Origin: Paenibacillus sp. UNC499MF
GTDB taxonomy: Bacteria > Bacillota > Bacilli > Paenibacillales > NBRC-103111
DNA length: 64,000 bases
NCBI RefSeq assembly: GCF_900107975.1
Contig: NZ_FNVF01000001.1
Span: 747,905 to 811,904, forward strand
Direction: 5' to 3'
Position numbers and translations under genes: made by a program. The notes under the pieces were generated by a model that ran no database searches, was not told the DNA's origin, and worked only from the letters and a program-made list of their open reading frames with translations. The stretch's first letter is position 1. Each line of letters begins with the position of its first letter. Positions 17,019-24,751 of this stretch are shown here, in pieces.

Positions 17019-18083
17019 ATGAAGGAAACGGAGGTTGAATCGATGAAGGAACCGATACAAGAAGCGACAACGGACACGGCAACGAACACGGCAACGAACA
17101 CGGCAATGGACACGACAATGGAGCAAATAAGGGAACCGTTAAAAGAACCCGAATTTATAAGAGAATCGGTAACGGACCAGATAATAGATCCGATAGAGGG
17201 AGCAACGGAGGAGCCGGGGGTTGAGACGAACAGGAGCGCAGCCTTGGAAGACAGCCAGGCGCTTAATCCCGACGAACTCCGTTACATCGATGCTCATATC
17301 CACCTGGAACAGTATGGGGAGCGAGAGCTGGATTTGATTTTCCAGGATATTGCGGACGATATTCCCGTCTCCATGCTGCTTGCCGTGTCCATGAATCTGG
17401 CTTCTTGCGAGAGAACCCGCCTGCTGCACCGCCGGTATCCCGGCATTGTCCGGCCCGCCTACGGATTTCATCCGGAGCAGCCGCTTCCTTCGGCGGATGA
17501 GCTTGCGGAGCTTCTCGGCTGGATTGAGGAGACCGTTCACGAGGCCGTGGCTGTAGGGGAAATCGGTCTCCCTTATTACATGCGGACGGAAGCGGAGAAG
17601 GCCGGCCAGCCATTTTATCTGCAGCCCTATGTGGATTTGCTGGAGCGCTTTATTGCTTTTGCCGCTAAACATAACAAGCCGGTCGCTTTGCACGCCGTTT
17701 ACGAGGACGCAGACCTCGTGCTTGACCTTTTGGAGAGGTACGATATAGAACGCGCTCATTTTCACTGGTTTAAGGGTTCTGAAAAAACAGTCGAACGTAT
17801 GATCGGTTTAGGGTATTATATATCTATAACCCCGGATATCTCCTATGAAGAGGAAATCAGGCAGCTGGCGGCCCGTTATCCGCTGGAGCTGATAATGGCC
17901 GAAACGGACGGTCCGTGGCCGTTCGAAGGACCTTATAACGGCAGGATGACACACCCGTTGATGGTGGCCGACGTCGTACGGCATATTGCGGGGATTAAAT
18001 CGGTCAAGCTAGAAGATGCAGCTGCTCAAGTTTACAAAAACACCTGCACCTTCTATAGGTTGCAGCCGCAGTCTTCCGGATGA
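17019..18083 (+). CDS. TatD-family metal-dependent hydrolase with repetitive N-terminal tail
   Basis: 354 residues. The catalytic part starts near residue 65 with YIDAHIHLEQY (first metal-binding His pair), followed by AVGEIGL, LHAV, HFHWFKG and AETDGPWPF motifs typical of TatD/amidohydrolase phosphodiesterases and DNases. The first 60 or so residues are unusual: TDTATNTATNTAMDTT-like repeats then acidic PxEP-like stretches absent from the family. Two starts are possible, ATG 17019 and ATG 17043, each after a good GGAGG; the second would give 346 residues. Likely co-transcribed with the thiamine operon. Confidence 0.85.
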   Translation: MKETEVESMKEPIQEATTDTATNTATNTAMDTTMEQIREPLKEPEFIRESVTDQIIDPIEGATEEPGVETNRSAALEDSQALNPDELRYIDAHIHLEQYGERELDLIFQDIADDIPVSMLLAVSMNLASCERTRLLHRRYPGIVRPAYGFHPEQPLPSADELAELLGWIEETVHEAVAVGEIGLPYYMRTEAEKAGQPFYLQPYVDLLERFIAFAAKHNKPVALHAVYEDADLVLDLLERYDIERAHFHWFKGSEKTVERMIGLGYYISITPDISYEEEIRQLAARYPLELIMAETDGPWPFEGPYNGRMTHPLMVADVVRHIAGIKSVKLEDAAAQVYKNTCTFYRLQPQSSG

Positions 18084-18115
18084 CAGATCTTACAGAAACG
18101 GGAGGGTACATACAA

Positions 18116-18688
18116 ATGGAACTTACACGATGCGGCTGGGTTAACCAGGACCCGCTCTACGTGAATTATCACGATCAAGAATGGGGAGTCCCGCAGAGGG
18201 ACGACCGGAAGCTGTTTGAGATGCTGTGTCTCGAAGGAGCGCAGGCGGGTCTAAGCTGGTACACGGTACTTAAGAAGAGGGAGCACTACAGGAATGTGTA
18301 TGACGGTTTCGATGCGGAGAAAATGGCGGAGTACGGCGAGGACAAGCTGGCCGAGCTGCTGCAGGATCCGGGAATCATTCGAAACCGGCTGAAAGTCGGC
18401 GCGTTTGTCCGCAATGCGCAGGCTTTTCTGAAAATCAGGGAGAAAACGGGCAGCTTTGCCGACTATATCTGGAGTTTTGTGGACGGGCAGGCCGTGCAGA
18501 ACCATTGGAGTTCGCTGCAAGAAGTACCTGCCAGTACACCTCAATCGGATGCGATGAGCAAGGCGCTTAAAAAAGAAGGATTTACTTTCGTAGGCACAAC
18601 GATCTGCTACGCGTACATGCAGGCAACGGGACTGGTCAACGATCACTTGACGACATGTATATGTCATCCGTCCAACCGAAATAAATAG
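18116..18688 (+). CDS. tag: DNA-3-methyladenine glycosylase I
   Basis: 190 residues, normal for Tag. Removes N3-methyladenine from alkylated DNA in base excision repair. The family start RCGWVNQDPLYVNYHDQEWG and the zinc ligands (N-terminal Cys and His, C-terminal His and Cys in HLTTCICH) are present, as is the helix-hairpin region. GGGAGGG before ATG 18116 selects this start although the frame opens at 18080. It begins 32 bases after the TatD stop. Confidence 0.95.
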   Translation: MELTRCGWVNQDPLYVNYHDQEWGVPQRDDRKLFEMLCLEGAQAGLSWYTVLKKREHYRNVYDGFDAEKMAEYGEDKLAELLQDPGIIRNRLKVGAFVRNAQAFLKIREKTGSFADYIWSFVDGQAVQNHWSSLQEVPASTPQSDAMSKALKKEGFTFVGTTICYAYMQATGLVNDHLTTCICHPSNRNK

Positions 18689-18813
18689 GACGTTCCAAAG
18701 CGGGCTGAGTACATGGTGCTCGGGTCACATAACGGTGGCGATGCAGGGTAAAGGCCGGGTTAAAAGAGGAATCATGCATAGTTTGGGAGGATCAGGCCAA
18801 AATAGGAGAAGAA

Positions 18814-18846
18814 AAAGGGAACCTTTAAAGCGGGGTTCCCTTTTGG
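18814..18846. terminator. Bidirectional terminator
   Basis: Arms AAAGGGAACC / GGTTCCCTTT between convergent tag and the SOS-box gene; A-rich upstream, T-rich downstream. Confidence 0.8.
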
Positions 18847-18873
18847 TTTGTAAAGAGGGGATAGGCGGGCGGT

Positions 18874-19173
18874 TCAGGCGTACATCAGGATCTTCTCCTG
18901 CAGGCTCGAACGGATAAATTCGATGCGCTTGCGGATATAAAAATCGAGTGCCGCGCCTTTAAGCTCTCGGGGAGAAACTCGTGTGTCTGTATCGTTATCT
19001 ATAATGGTGACGGAGCCGTCATCAAAAAATTTAAAAGTCAAGTCATCCCATTGAGCATTCGCTTCGCCCAGCAGGTCGTCGATCTGCCATGAATGCAGAG
19101 CCTCTGTATCATTCAACATTTTCTGAAACCAAAAATCGCGTTCGATGAAGCGGACATTTTTCCACAGACTCAC
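18874..19173 (-). CDS. Small protein of unknown function under SOS-type control
   Basis: 99 residues starting at a GTG with GGAGGG seven bases upstream; the open frame extends to 19290 but through the promoter. Soluble, with aromatic and acidic blocks (DFWFQKMLNDTEALHSW, FKFFDDGSVTIIDND). I do not recognise a family. The promoter region carries two LexA-type boxes around the -10, so induction by DNA damage is expected. It is convergent with tag, another alkylation-repair gene, but under separate control. Confidence 0.75.
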   Translation of the reverse strand: MSLWKNVRFIERDFWFQKMLNDTEALHSWQIDDLLGEANAQWDDLTFKFFDDGSVTIIDNDTDTRVSPRELKGAALDFYIRKRIEFIRSSLQEKILMYA

Positions 19174-19194
19174 AGCAAAACCCTCCTTGGGGTC

Positions 19195-19210
19195 GCATAC
19201 GATAGTATGC
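19195..19210 (-). other. Hairpin in the 5' leader of the SOS gene
   Basis: GCATAC-GATA-GTATGC, a perfect 6-bp stem with a 4-base loop, sits between the expected transcription start and the ribosome site of the unknown gene. It could protect the mRNA end or be incidental. Confidence 0.4.
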
Positions 19211-19257
19211 GAACGAATGTTTGTTTTTAGTATACCAAACGTTCGTTCCCGTGTGAA
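19210..19257 (-). promoter_or_regulatory. SOS promoter with two LexA boxes
   Basis: On the minus strand TTCACA and TATACT are 17 bases apart (19252-19257 and 19229-19234). One box at 19210-19223 (plus strand CGAACGAATGTTTG) fits the Bacillus consensus CGAACRNRYGTTYG at every position; a second at 19236-19249 (minus strand GGAACGAACGTTTG) fits at 13 of 14. They flank the -10 element and should block polymerase when LexA is bound. Confidence 0.85.
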
Positions 19258-19516
19258 GTAGTTTTGCCATATTTTTTCTGAAAATGGCAATCATTTTCGT
19301 GAAAACCCGTCATTTTTTAACCGGAAGCGGGAATAATAGGGCAAACGAAGGCTCCGGGCAATTGGAAATTATCCAAAAGGCTGTACAAAATGCGCTTAAA
19401 CAGGAGCAAAAAGACGCAGAATAAAGAAAACGGGGTATTTGAAGATATTCACCCCGTATCAATAAGGAATTATTTTCTATATAAGAAAGCGGAATAAAAG
19501 AACATTATTCCGTTAT

Positions 19517-19530
19517 ATAGAGCGCTTACA
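19517..19530 (+). promoter_or_regulatory. Possible cre site upstream of gnd
   Basis: ATAGAGCGCTTACA matches 8 of 10 fixed positions of the cre consensus TGWNANCGNTNWCA; the first two bases differ. Placed just upstream of the -35, where CcpA could repress or activate. Confidence 0.4.
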
Positions 19531-19539
19531 AAAAGAGTG

Positions 19540-19568
19540 TTTACAGAATCCGCGAACGGAGTTATGAT
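19540..19568 (+). promoter_or_regulatory. Promoter of the gluconate genes
   Basis: TTTACA and TATGAT are separated by 17 bases. The GntR-type operator begins about 10 bases downstream, covering the likely start site. Confidence 0.75.
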
Positions 19569-19574
19569 AAAAAC

Positions 19575-19594
19575 ATATCTTGTATACAAGTATA
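19575..19594 (+). promoter_or_regulatory. GntR operator 1
   Basis: Contains the palindrome CTTGTATACAAG followed by TATA, nearly identical to the known Bacillus subtilis gnt operator ATACTTGTATACAAGTAT. It overlaps the transcription start of gnd, consistent with repression relieved by gluconate. Confidence 0.85.
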
Positions 19595-19615
19595 CCAGAA
19601 GGGGAAATTGACATC

Positions 19616-20518
19616 ATGAGAATTGGTATGATCGGTCTCGGTAAAATGGGTTACAATCTCGTTCAAAATTTGCTCCGTCACGGGCATGAGGCAGTCGTAT
19701 TCGATAAAGATCCCGCTCCGGGAAAGCGGCTCGCCGAGCTTGGCGCAGCAGCATCGGAAAACCTGGAGGAACTGGTTGCGAGCCTTCCCGCTCCGAGAAC
19801 GGTGTGGATGATGGTTCCGGCTGGGAAAATCGTCGACAGCGTAATCGATTCTCTGCTTCCGCTTCTCCAAGCGGGCGACGTGCTTATCGACGGAGGAAAT
19901 TCCCACTATAAAGAGTCTGTGGAGCGCTCCGAAAAGCTCGCCGCACAAGGAATTCATTACATGGATGTCGGAACTTCCGGAGGAACGGAAGGAGCCGAGC
20001 ACGGCGGCTGTTTCATGATCGGGGGAGACAAGGAAGCGTTCGGTAAAATCGAGCCTCTGTTCCGCGACATGGCCGTTGATAAAGGGTATTTGTACGCCGG
20101 AAAGAGCGGTTCGGGCCATTTCCTTAAAATGGTTCATAACGGAATCGAATACGGGATGATGCAGGCGATCGCGGAAGGCTTCGAAGTGCTGGACAAAAGC
20201 GGCTTCGACTTCGATTACGAGAAGGTAGCGGAAGTATGGTCGAACGGCTCCGTTATCCGGGGCTGGCTGATCGAGCTGGCCGGACAGGCTTTCTCCAAAG
20301 ATCCCAAGCTCGAAGGAATCCGTGGGGTTATGCAGAGCTCGGGCGAGGGCAAATGGACCGTGGAGACCGCACTGGATCTCGGGGCGAACGCGCCGGTTAT
20401 CGCGATGTCCTTGTTCATGCGCTACCGGTCGCTGGAAACGGACACGTTCCACGGCAAAGTCGTGGCCGCGCTGCGCAATGAATTCGGCGGACATGCCGTG
20501 GTCCGAAGCGGGGATTGA
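19616..20518 (+). CDS. gnd: 6-phosphogluconate dehydrogenase, short (GntZ-type)
   Basis: 300 residues, the short form of decarboxylating 6-phosphogluconate dehydrogenase (full-length Gnd is about 470). N-terminal Rossmann motif GMIGLGKMGYNLV, then the substrate region DVGTSGG and the catalytic KMVHNGIEYGMMQ block. Short members are usually NAD-dependent. Converts 6-phosphogluconate to ribulose 5-phosphate and CO2, downstream of GntK. AAGGGGAA precedes the ATG. First gene after the GntR operator; its own regulator follows. Confidence 0.93.
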   Translation: MRIGMIGLGKMGYNLVQNLLRHGHEAVVFDKDPAPGKRLAELGAAASENLEELVASLPAPRTVWMMVPAGKIVDSVIDSLLPLLQAGDVLIDGGNSHYKESVERSEKLAAQGIHYMDVGTSGGTEGAEHGGCFMIGGDKEAFGKIEPLFRDMAVDKGYLYAGKSGSGHFLKMVHNGIEYGMMQAIAEGFEVLDKSGFDFDYEKVAEVWSNGSVIRGWLIELAGQAFSKDPKLEGIRGVMQSSGEGKWTVETALDLGANAPVIAMSLFMRYRSLETDTFHGKVVAALRNEFGGHAVVRSGD

Positions 20519-20709
20519 TCTCAATACCCGCCGGATACCCGCCGGCCGGACAACGGACCGGAAGCTTCTCCGGCATGGATGCTCCGGCTGAAGATGTGCT
20601 ACAATTGACGTGACTTTGAAGGCGGGAAGAGGATTCCTTCGGGACTGCTTTTCAACCGCCGGACAAGGTCAGCGTACGTTCAGCCCATCGGTAAGGAGAG
20701 TTGTGCATT

Positions 20710-21384
20710 ATGCGTTATCCGTCCGCGTGGCTCAGAGGCGTTTCATTGGGAGAGTCCATCGCCAGCGAGTTAAGACTGCAAATTATTAGCGGGAGCATCA
20801 AACCCGGTGAAGTGATTTCCGAAAACCGCGTCGCATCCGACTTCGGCACAAGCCGTTCGCCTGTCCGTGAGGCTCTGAAAGCGTTATCCAACGAAGGACT
20901 GATCCGGCTGGAACGCATGGGAGCCGTCGTGCTGGGGCTTAGCCAGACGGATGTGCAGGAGTTATACGATGTCCGTTTTATTATCGAAAGTTTCGTGCAG
21001 GACCGGCTTGCCAAAGCCAATCAGGCTTCGCTGATCGGTAAACTGAACCAGATTATCGACAGGATGGAGCTGGCTGTAAAACATGGCGATCCTGAGGATT
21101 TCGCCTTTCAGGACATCACGTTTCACGAGACGATTATCGAAGCGGCTCGTCATAAAAGGGTGCTGCATTTGTGGACCAGCATCCGGCAGATCGTCATCAC
21201 GGTTCTTCTGATTACAACGGATGAAATTTTTTCGCAGGGAGAAGACAAGCTCCTGGAAGTCATCGAGAAACACCGCGCTATCGTGAGGGGTCTCGAAACC
21301 CATGATCCCGCTGTTATCGGGCAAGTGGTCCGCAATTATTTCGCCGATTCCCGGCAAACTCTTGAAACCAGTTTACCTTCCTGA
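20710..21384 (+). CDS. gntR: GntR-family repressor of gluconate use
   Basis: 224 residues with an N-terminal winged-helix DNA-binding domain (SENRVASDFGTSRSPVREALKALSNEGLI, residues near 35-65) and a C-terminal all-helical FCD ligand domain. The FCD fold fits the gluconate repressor group. Start ATG after GGAGAG; a TTG three codons earlier is less likely. Its neighbours gnd, gntP and gntK and the two operators at 19575 and 21435 support repression of this regulon. Confidence 0.92.
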   Translation: MRYPSAWLRGVSLGESIASELRLQIISGSIKPGEVISENRVASDFGTSRSPVREALKALSNEGLIRLERMGAVVLGLSQTDVQELYDVRFIIESFVQDRLAKANQASLIGKLNQIIDRMELAVKHGDPEDFAFQDITFHETIIEAARHKRVLHLWTSIRQIVITVLLITTDEIFSQGEDKLLEVIEKHRAIVRGLETHDPAVIGQVVRNYFADSRQTLETSLPS

Positions 21385-21434
21385 TAGGCGGGTGAAGGTG
21401 TAAGCGACCGGTAGAACGGCGCTTGCGCACAAAT

Positions 21435-21452
21435 AAACTTGTCGACAGGTAT
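21435..21452 (+). promoter_or_regulatory. GntR operator 2
   Basis: An 18-mer of AAACTTGT, CG, ACAGGTAT type agrees with the operator consensus ATACTTGTATACAAGTAT at 14 of 18 positions. Placed about 80 bases before gntP, so gntPK may be controlled separately from gnd. Confidence 0.65.
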
Positions 21453-21531
21453 ACAACATAAATGTTTGATCGAAAACCGAATGAAAGCGCTATTAGGCGA
21501 TAAAATTTTGAATTTCACCTGGAGGTCAGTC

Positions 21532-22893
21532 ATGAACAGCATTTTCGGACTTAGTCATTCCGTCACTCTATTAGTCTGGACTCTGATATCGATCGTGTTT
21601 TTAGTGGTGTTTATCGCTAAATTCAAATGGAATCCGTTTGTTACCCTCATTATATCGGCGCTTATGCTCGGCCTTCTGTCCGGAATGAAAGCGCAGGACG
21701 TCATTAAGGCGGTCACCGGAGGGCTGGGCGGCACGCTGGGCACGATCGCGATCGTCATCGCGCTGGGCACCATGCTCGGCAAAATGATGGCGGAATCCGG
21801 CGGCGCCGAAAAAATCGCGACGACTCTGGTCGACCGGTTCGGTGAAAAACGTGTCCACTGGGCCATGATGGTTGTCGGCTTTATCGTCGGGATTCCCGTG
21901 TTTTTTGAAGTGGGTCTGATTTTGCTCATCCCGATCGTCTTTACGGTAGCACGCAAAACGAAAATGCCGCTTTTGCAGATCGGGATTCCGATTCTGGCCG
22001 GTCTTTCGACGGTTCACGGCCTTGTGCCGCCACATCCGGCGCCGATGATCGCCATTGATGCGTACAAGGCGGATTTGGGCAAAACGATTCTTTACTCGCT
22101 GCTGATCGGATTGCCGACGGCGATTATTGCCGGACCTCTGTTCGGTAAATTTATCGGGAAACGGATTCAAGCCGAACCGCCGGCCAAATTGGCCGAACAA
22201 TTTGCCGTCAGCGAAAACCGGAATTTGCCGGGCTTCGGCATTACGCTGTTTACGATTCTCCTGCCGGTCATTCTCATGCTGATCGGTTCCGTTGCCAACA
22301 TTGTCGATCCGAAAGGCACAAGCAGCCTGACTGTTTTCTCCGAATTCATCGGGCATGAAATTATCGCGCTGCTGATCGCCGTCGTCTTTTCGTTCTTCTC
22401 GCTCGGCTTTGCCCGCGGCTTCAAAAAAGAAGATATCTCTCGCTTCACCAGCGAATGTCTGGCGCCGACGGCGACCATTATTCTGATCATCGGCGGGGGC
22501 GGCGCGTTCAAGCAGGTTCTGATCAGCAGCGGCGTGGGGGCGGCCATAGCAGAATTCGCCACCCAGGCTAACGTGAACGTGATCCTGTTCGCTTGGCTCG
22601 TAGCCGCGCTTATCCGGGTGGCCACGGGTTCCGCAACGGTAGCGATGACTACCGCAGCCGGCATTGTCGCGCCGGTGCTCGCGCTCACGCCGGGCGCTAA
22701 CCTGGAGCTTGTCGTCCTTGCGACGGGCGCGGGTTCCATCGTCCTCTCCCACGTCAACGACGCCGGGTTCTGGATGGTGAAAGAATTTTTCAACCTGTCC
22801 GTTCCGCAGACTTTGAAATCCTGGACGGTCATGGAAACGCTGCTGTCGGTGATCGGTCTCGCCTTTATTATGATTCTGAGTGTTTTTGTTTAA
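21532..22893 (+). CDS. gntP: Gluconate permease
   Basis: 453 residues with about twelve to fourteen membrane segments. The GntP family pattern is clear: GTLGTIAIVIALGTMLGKMMAESGGA near residue 70, HGLVPPHPAPM near residue 165, and ATGSATVAMTTAAGIVAP near residue 365. Gluconate/H+ symporter of the inner membrane. GGAGG before ATG 21532 gives the family N-terminus, and an operator precedes it. The kinase follows 76 bases later. Confidence 0.95.
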   Translation: MNSIFGLSHSVTLLVWTLISIVFLVVFIAKFKWNPFVTLIISALMLGLLSGMKAQDVIKAVTGGLGGTLGTIAIVIALGTMLGKMMAESGGAEKIATTLVDRFGEKRVHWAMMVVGFIVGIPVFFEVGLILLIPIVFTVARKTKMPLLQIGIPILAGLSTVHGLVPPHPAPMIAIDAYKADLGKTILYSLLIGLPTAIIAGPLFGKFIGKRIQAEPPAKLAEQFAVSENRNLPGFGITLFTILLPVILMLIGSVANIVDPKGTSSLTVFSEFIGHEIIALLIAVVFSFFSLGFARGFKKEDISRFTSECLAPTATIILIIGGGGAFKQVLISSGVGAAIAEFATQANVNVILFAWLVAALIRVATGSATVAMTTAAGIVAPVLALTPGANLELVVLATGAGSIVLSHVNDAGFWMVKEFFNLSVPQTLKSWTVMETLLSVIGLAFIMILSVFV

Positions 22894-22969
22894 GGAACGT
22901 TCCGCAGACAGCCCGGACAGGCACCTACGTCCGGGCCGTCAGTCTTAACAGAGAAAGAAGGAGTAGGAA

Positions 22970-24520
22970 ATGAACAGCATGACCCGCTATATGATCGGAG
23001 TCGATATCGGAACAACGAGCACTAAAGCGGTGCTTTTCGAAGAAAACGGAAAGGTCGCCGCCAAAGCGGGCGGCGGCTATCCTTTATATACTCCGACCTC
23101 ATCAACAGCCGAGCAGGACCCGGACGAGATCTTCCAGGCTGTCCTGAAATCGGTGAGAGGCGTCATGGACCAAGCCCGGATACTGCCGGGCGAGGTTCTT
23201 TTCGTTTCTTTCAGCTCCGCCATGCACAGCGTGCTTCCCGTAGATCGGGACGGAAAACCGCTGATGCGCTGCCTGACCTGGGCGGATAACCGGAGTGCGG
23301 AGTGGTCGGGGCGTCTAAAAAAAGACCTGGGCGGCCACGAGCTATACCTGCGAACGGGCACGCCGGTCCATCCGATGTCGCCGCTCACCAAGCTGATGTG
23401 GCTTCGTCACGATCATCCCGAGATTTTCGGCCAAACGGCCAAATTCATTTCGATTAAAGAATACGTATTTGCCAAGCTGTTCGGGACGTATCTCGTCGAT
23501 CACTCCGTCGCTTCGTCCACGGGCCTTTTCAACCTGCAGGCGCTGGACTGGGACGCGCAGGCGCTTGAGCTTGCCGGGATTACTCCCGACAGGCTGTCCA
23601 TGCCCGTACCGACGACTCACGTCGTCGAAGGCTTGAACGCGTCTTACGCGGCCGAGATGGGGCTTGCGCCGTCTACGCCGTTTGTCGTCGGAGCAAGCGA
23701 CGGCGTCCTGTCCAACCTCGGCGTAAACGCGATAGAGCCCGGCGTCGTCGCCGCGACAATCGGGACCAGCGGGGCCATCCGCACGGTCGTGGACCGGCCC
23801 GTAACCGATCCCAAAGGGCGCATTTTCTGCTATGCGCTGACGGAATCGTACTGGGTGATCGGGGGGCCGGTCAACAACGGGGGCATGCTGTTCCGCTGGG
23901 TGCGCGACGAGCTGGCCGCCTCGGAAGTGGAGGCCGCCAAAAGGCTCGGCATCGACTCCTACGATCTGCTGACCCAGATCGCGGGGCAGGTCCGCCCCGG
24001 CTCCGACGGGCTTCTTTTCCATCCTTACTTAAGCGGGGAGAGGGCTCCCCTGTGGAATCCGGATGCGCGCGGTTCTTTCTTCGGCTTGACCCTGCATCAC
24101 AAAAAGGAGCATATGATCCGCGCGGTGCTGGAAGGAGTCATTTTCAACCTGTACACGGTGCTGCTGGCCATGGAAGAGAAAATCGGACGGCCGGCGCGAA
24201 TACACGCTACAGGCGGGTTTGCGCGTTCGGCTCTCTGGAGGCAGATGATGGCCGACATTTTCGATCAGGAAGTCATCATTCCCGAAAGCATCGAGAGCTC
24301 CTGCCTGGGGGCGGCCGTGCTGGGCTTGTACGCGACGGGCCGGGCCGATTCACTGGGCGTCGTTTCGGGAATGATCGGGGCAACGCATAAGCATGAGCCT
24401 GACAAGGCCAGTGCCGGCATTTATCACAAGCTTCTCCCGATCTTCATCGGCTTGTCACGGAAGCTGGAAGAGGAATACTCGGCGATCGCCGCTTTCCAGC
24501 AGGAAGTTTTTAAGGCATAA
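22970..24520 (+). CDS. gntK: Gluconokinase (FGGY family)
   Basis: 516 residues, standard for the FGGY gluconokinase. ATP-binding N-terminus GVDIGTTSTKAVLFEENG, interdomain and substrate motifs ATIGTSGAIRTV, GGPVNNGGML, SGERAPLWNP and the C-terminal nucleotide motif ATGGFARSALWRQ. Phosphorylates imported gluconate to 6-phosphogluconate, which the short Gnd then oxidises. AAGGAG precedes the ATG. Last gene of the gluconate group, followed by a strong terminator. Confidence 0.95.
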   Translation: MNSMTRYMIGVDIGTTSTKAVLFEENGKVAAKAGGGYPLYTPTSSTAEQDPDEIFQAVLKSVRGVMDQARILPGEVLFVSFSSAMHSVLPVDRDGKPLMRCLTWADNRSAEWSGRLKKDLGGHELYLRTGTPVHPMSPLTKLMWLRHDHPEIFGQTAKFISIKEYVFAKLFGTYLVDHSVASSTGLFNLQALDWDAQALELAGITPDRLSMPVPTTHVVEGLNASYAAEMGLAPSTPFVVGASDGVLSNLGVNAIEPGVVAATIGTSGAIRTVVDRPVTDPKGRIFCYALTESYWVIGGPVNNGGMLFRWVRDELAASEVEAAKRLGIDSYDLLTQIAGQVRPGSDGLLFHPYLSGERAPLWNPDARGSFFGLTLHHKKEHMIRAVLEGVIFNLYTVLLAMEEKIGRPARIHATGGFARSALWRQMMADIFDQEVIIPESIESSCLGAAVLGLYATGRADSLGVVSGMIGATHKHEPDKASAGIYHKLLPIFIGLSRKLEEEYSAIAAFQQEVFKA

Positions 24521-24561
24521 AATGAACCTGTCAGATAGACGGTATAAATCTTCTATAAAAT

Positions 24562-24595
24562 AAAAGCATGACGGAAAATTCCGTTATGCTTTTTT
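24562..24595 (+). terminator. Rho-independent terminator
   Basis: Near-perfect stem AAAGCATGACGGA / TCCGTTATGCTTT (one G.U pair) with loop AAAT and a T-run; ends the gluconate transcript. Confidence 0.9.
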
Positions 24596-24751
24596 GGTGT
24601 AAATAACTATTATTTTGATGTTTGATAAATATATTTAATCAATAGAATTAAAAAAGTGTTCACCACTTCTTCAAATAAGCTTGAAGACGCTTCCTTTTCA
24701 TGTAAGAATGGAATAGATTCAACCTTATAGATGTGGAGGAGAAGGAGAAGC

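Larger units (their letters stand above)
19174..19615. other. 442-bp intergenic region with divergent promoters
   Basis: Holds the SOS promoter (minus strand), a short inverted repeat TTGCCAT/ATGGCAA near 19264-19290, an ACGGGGT/ACCCCGT inverted repeat at 19430-19457 without a proper T-run, and the gluconate promoter and operator near 19517-19594. No convincing gene lies in the middle. Confidence 0.7.

Noticed and set aside
19284-19424. 46-codon frame starting MAIIFVKTRHF between the SOS gene and gnd
   Set aside because: The second half looks protein-like (LEIIQKAVQNALKQEQ), but there is no ribosome site before any start, so it stays unsupported.
24610-24750. Possible cre site TGAAGACGCTTCC before the Gfo/Idh/MocA gene
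   Set aside because: Only about 7 of 10 fixed positions agree, too weak to report as a site.
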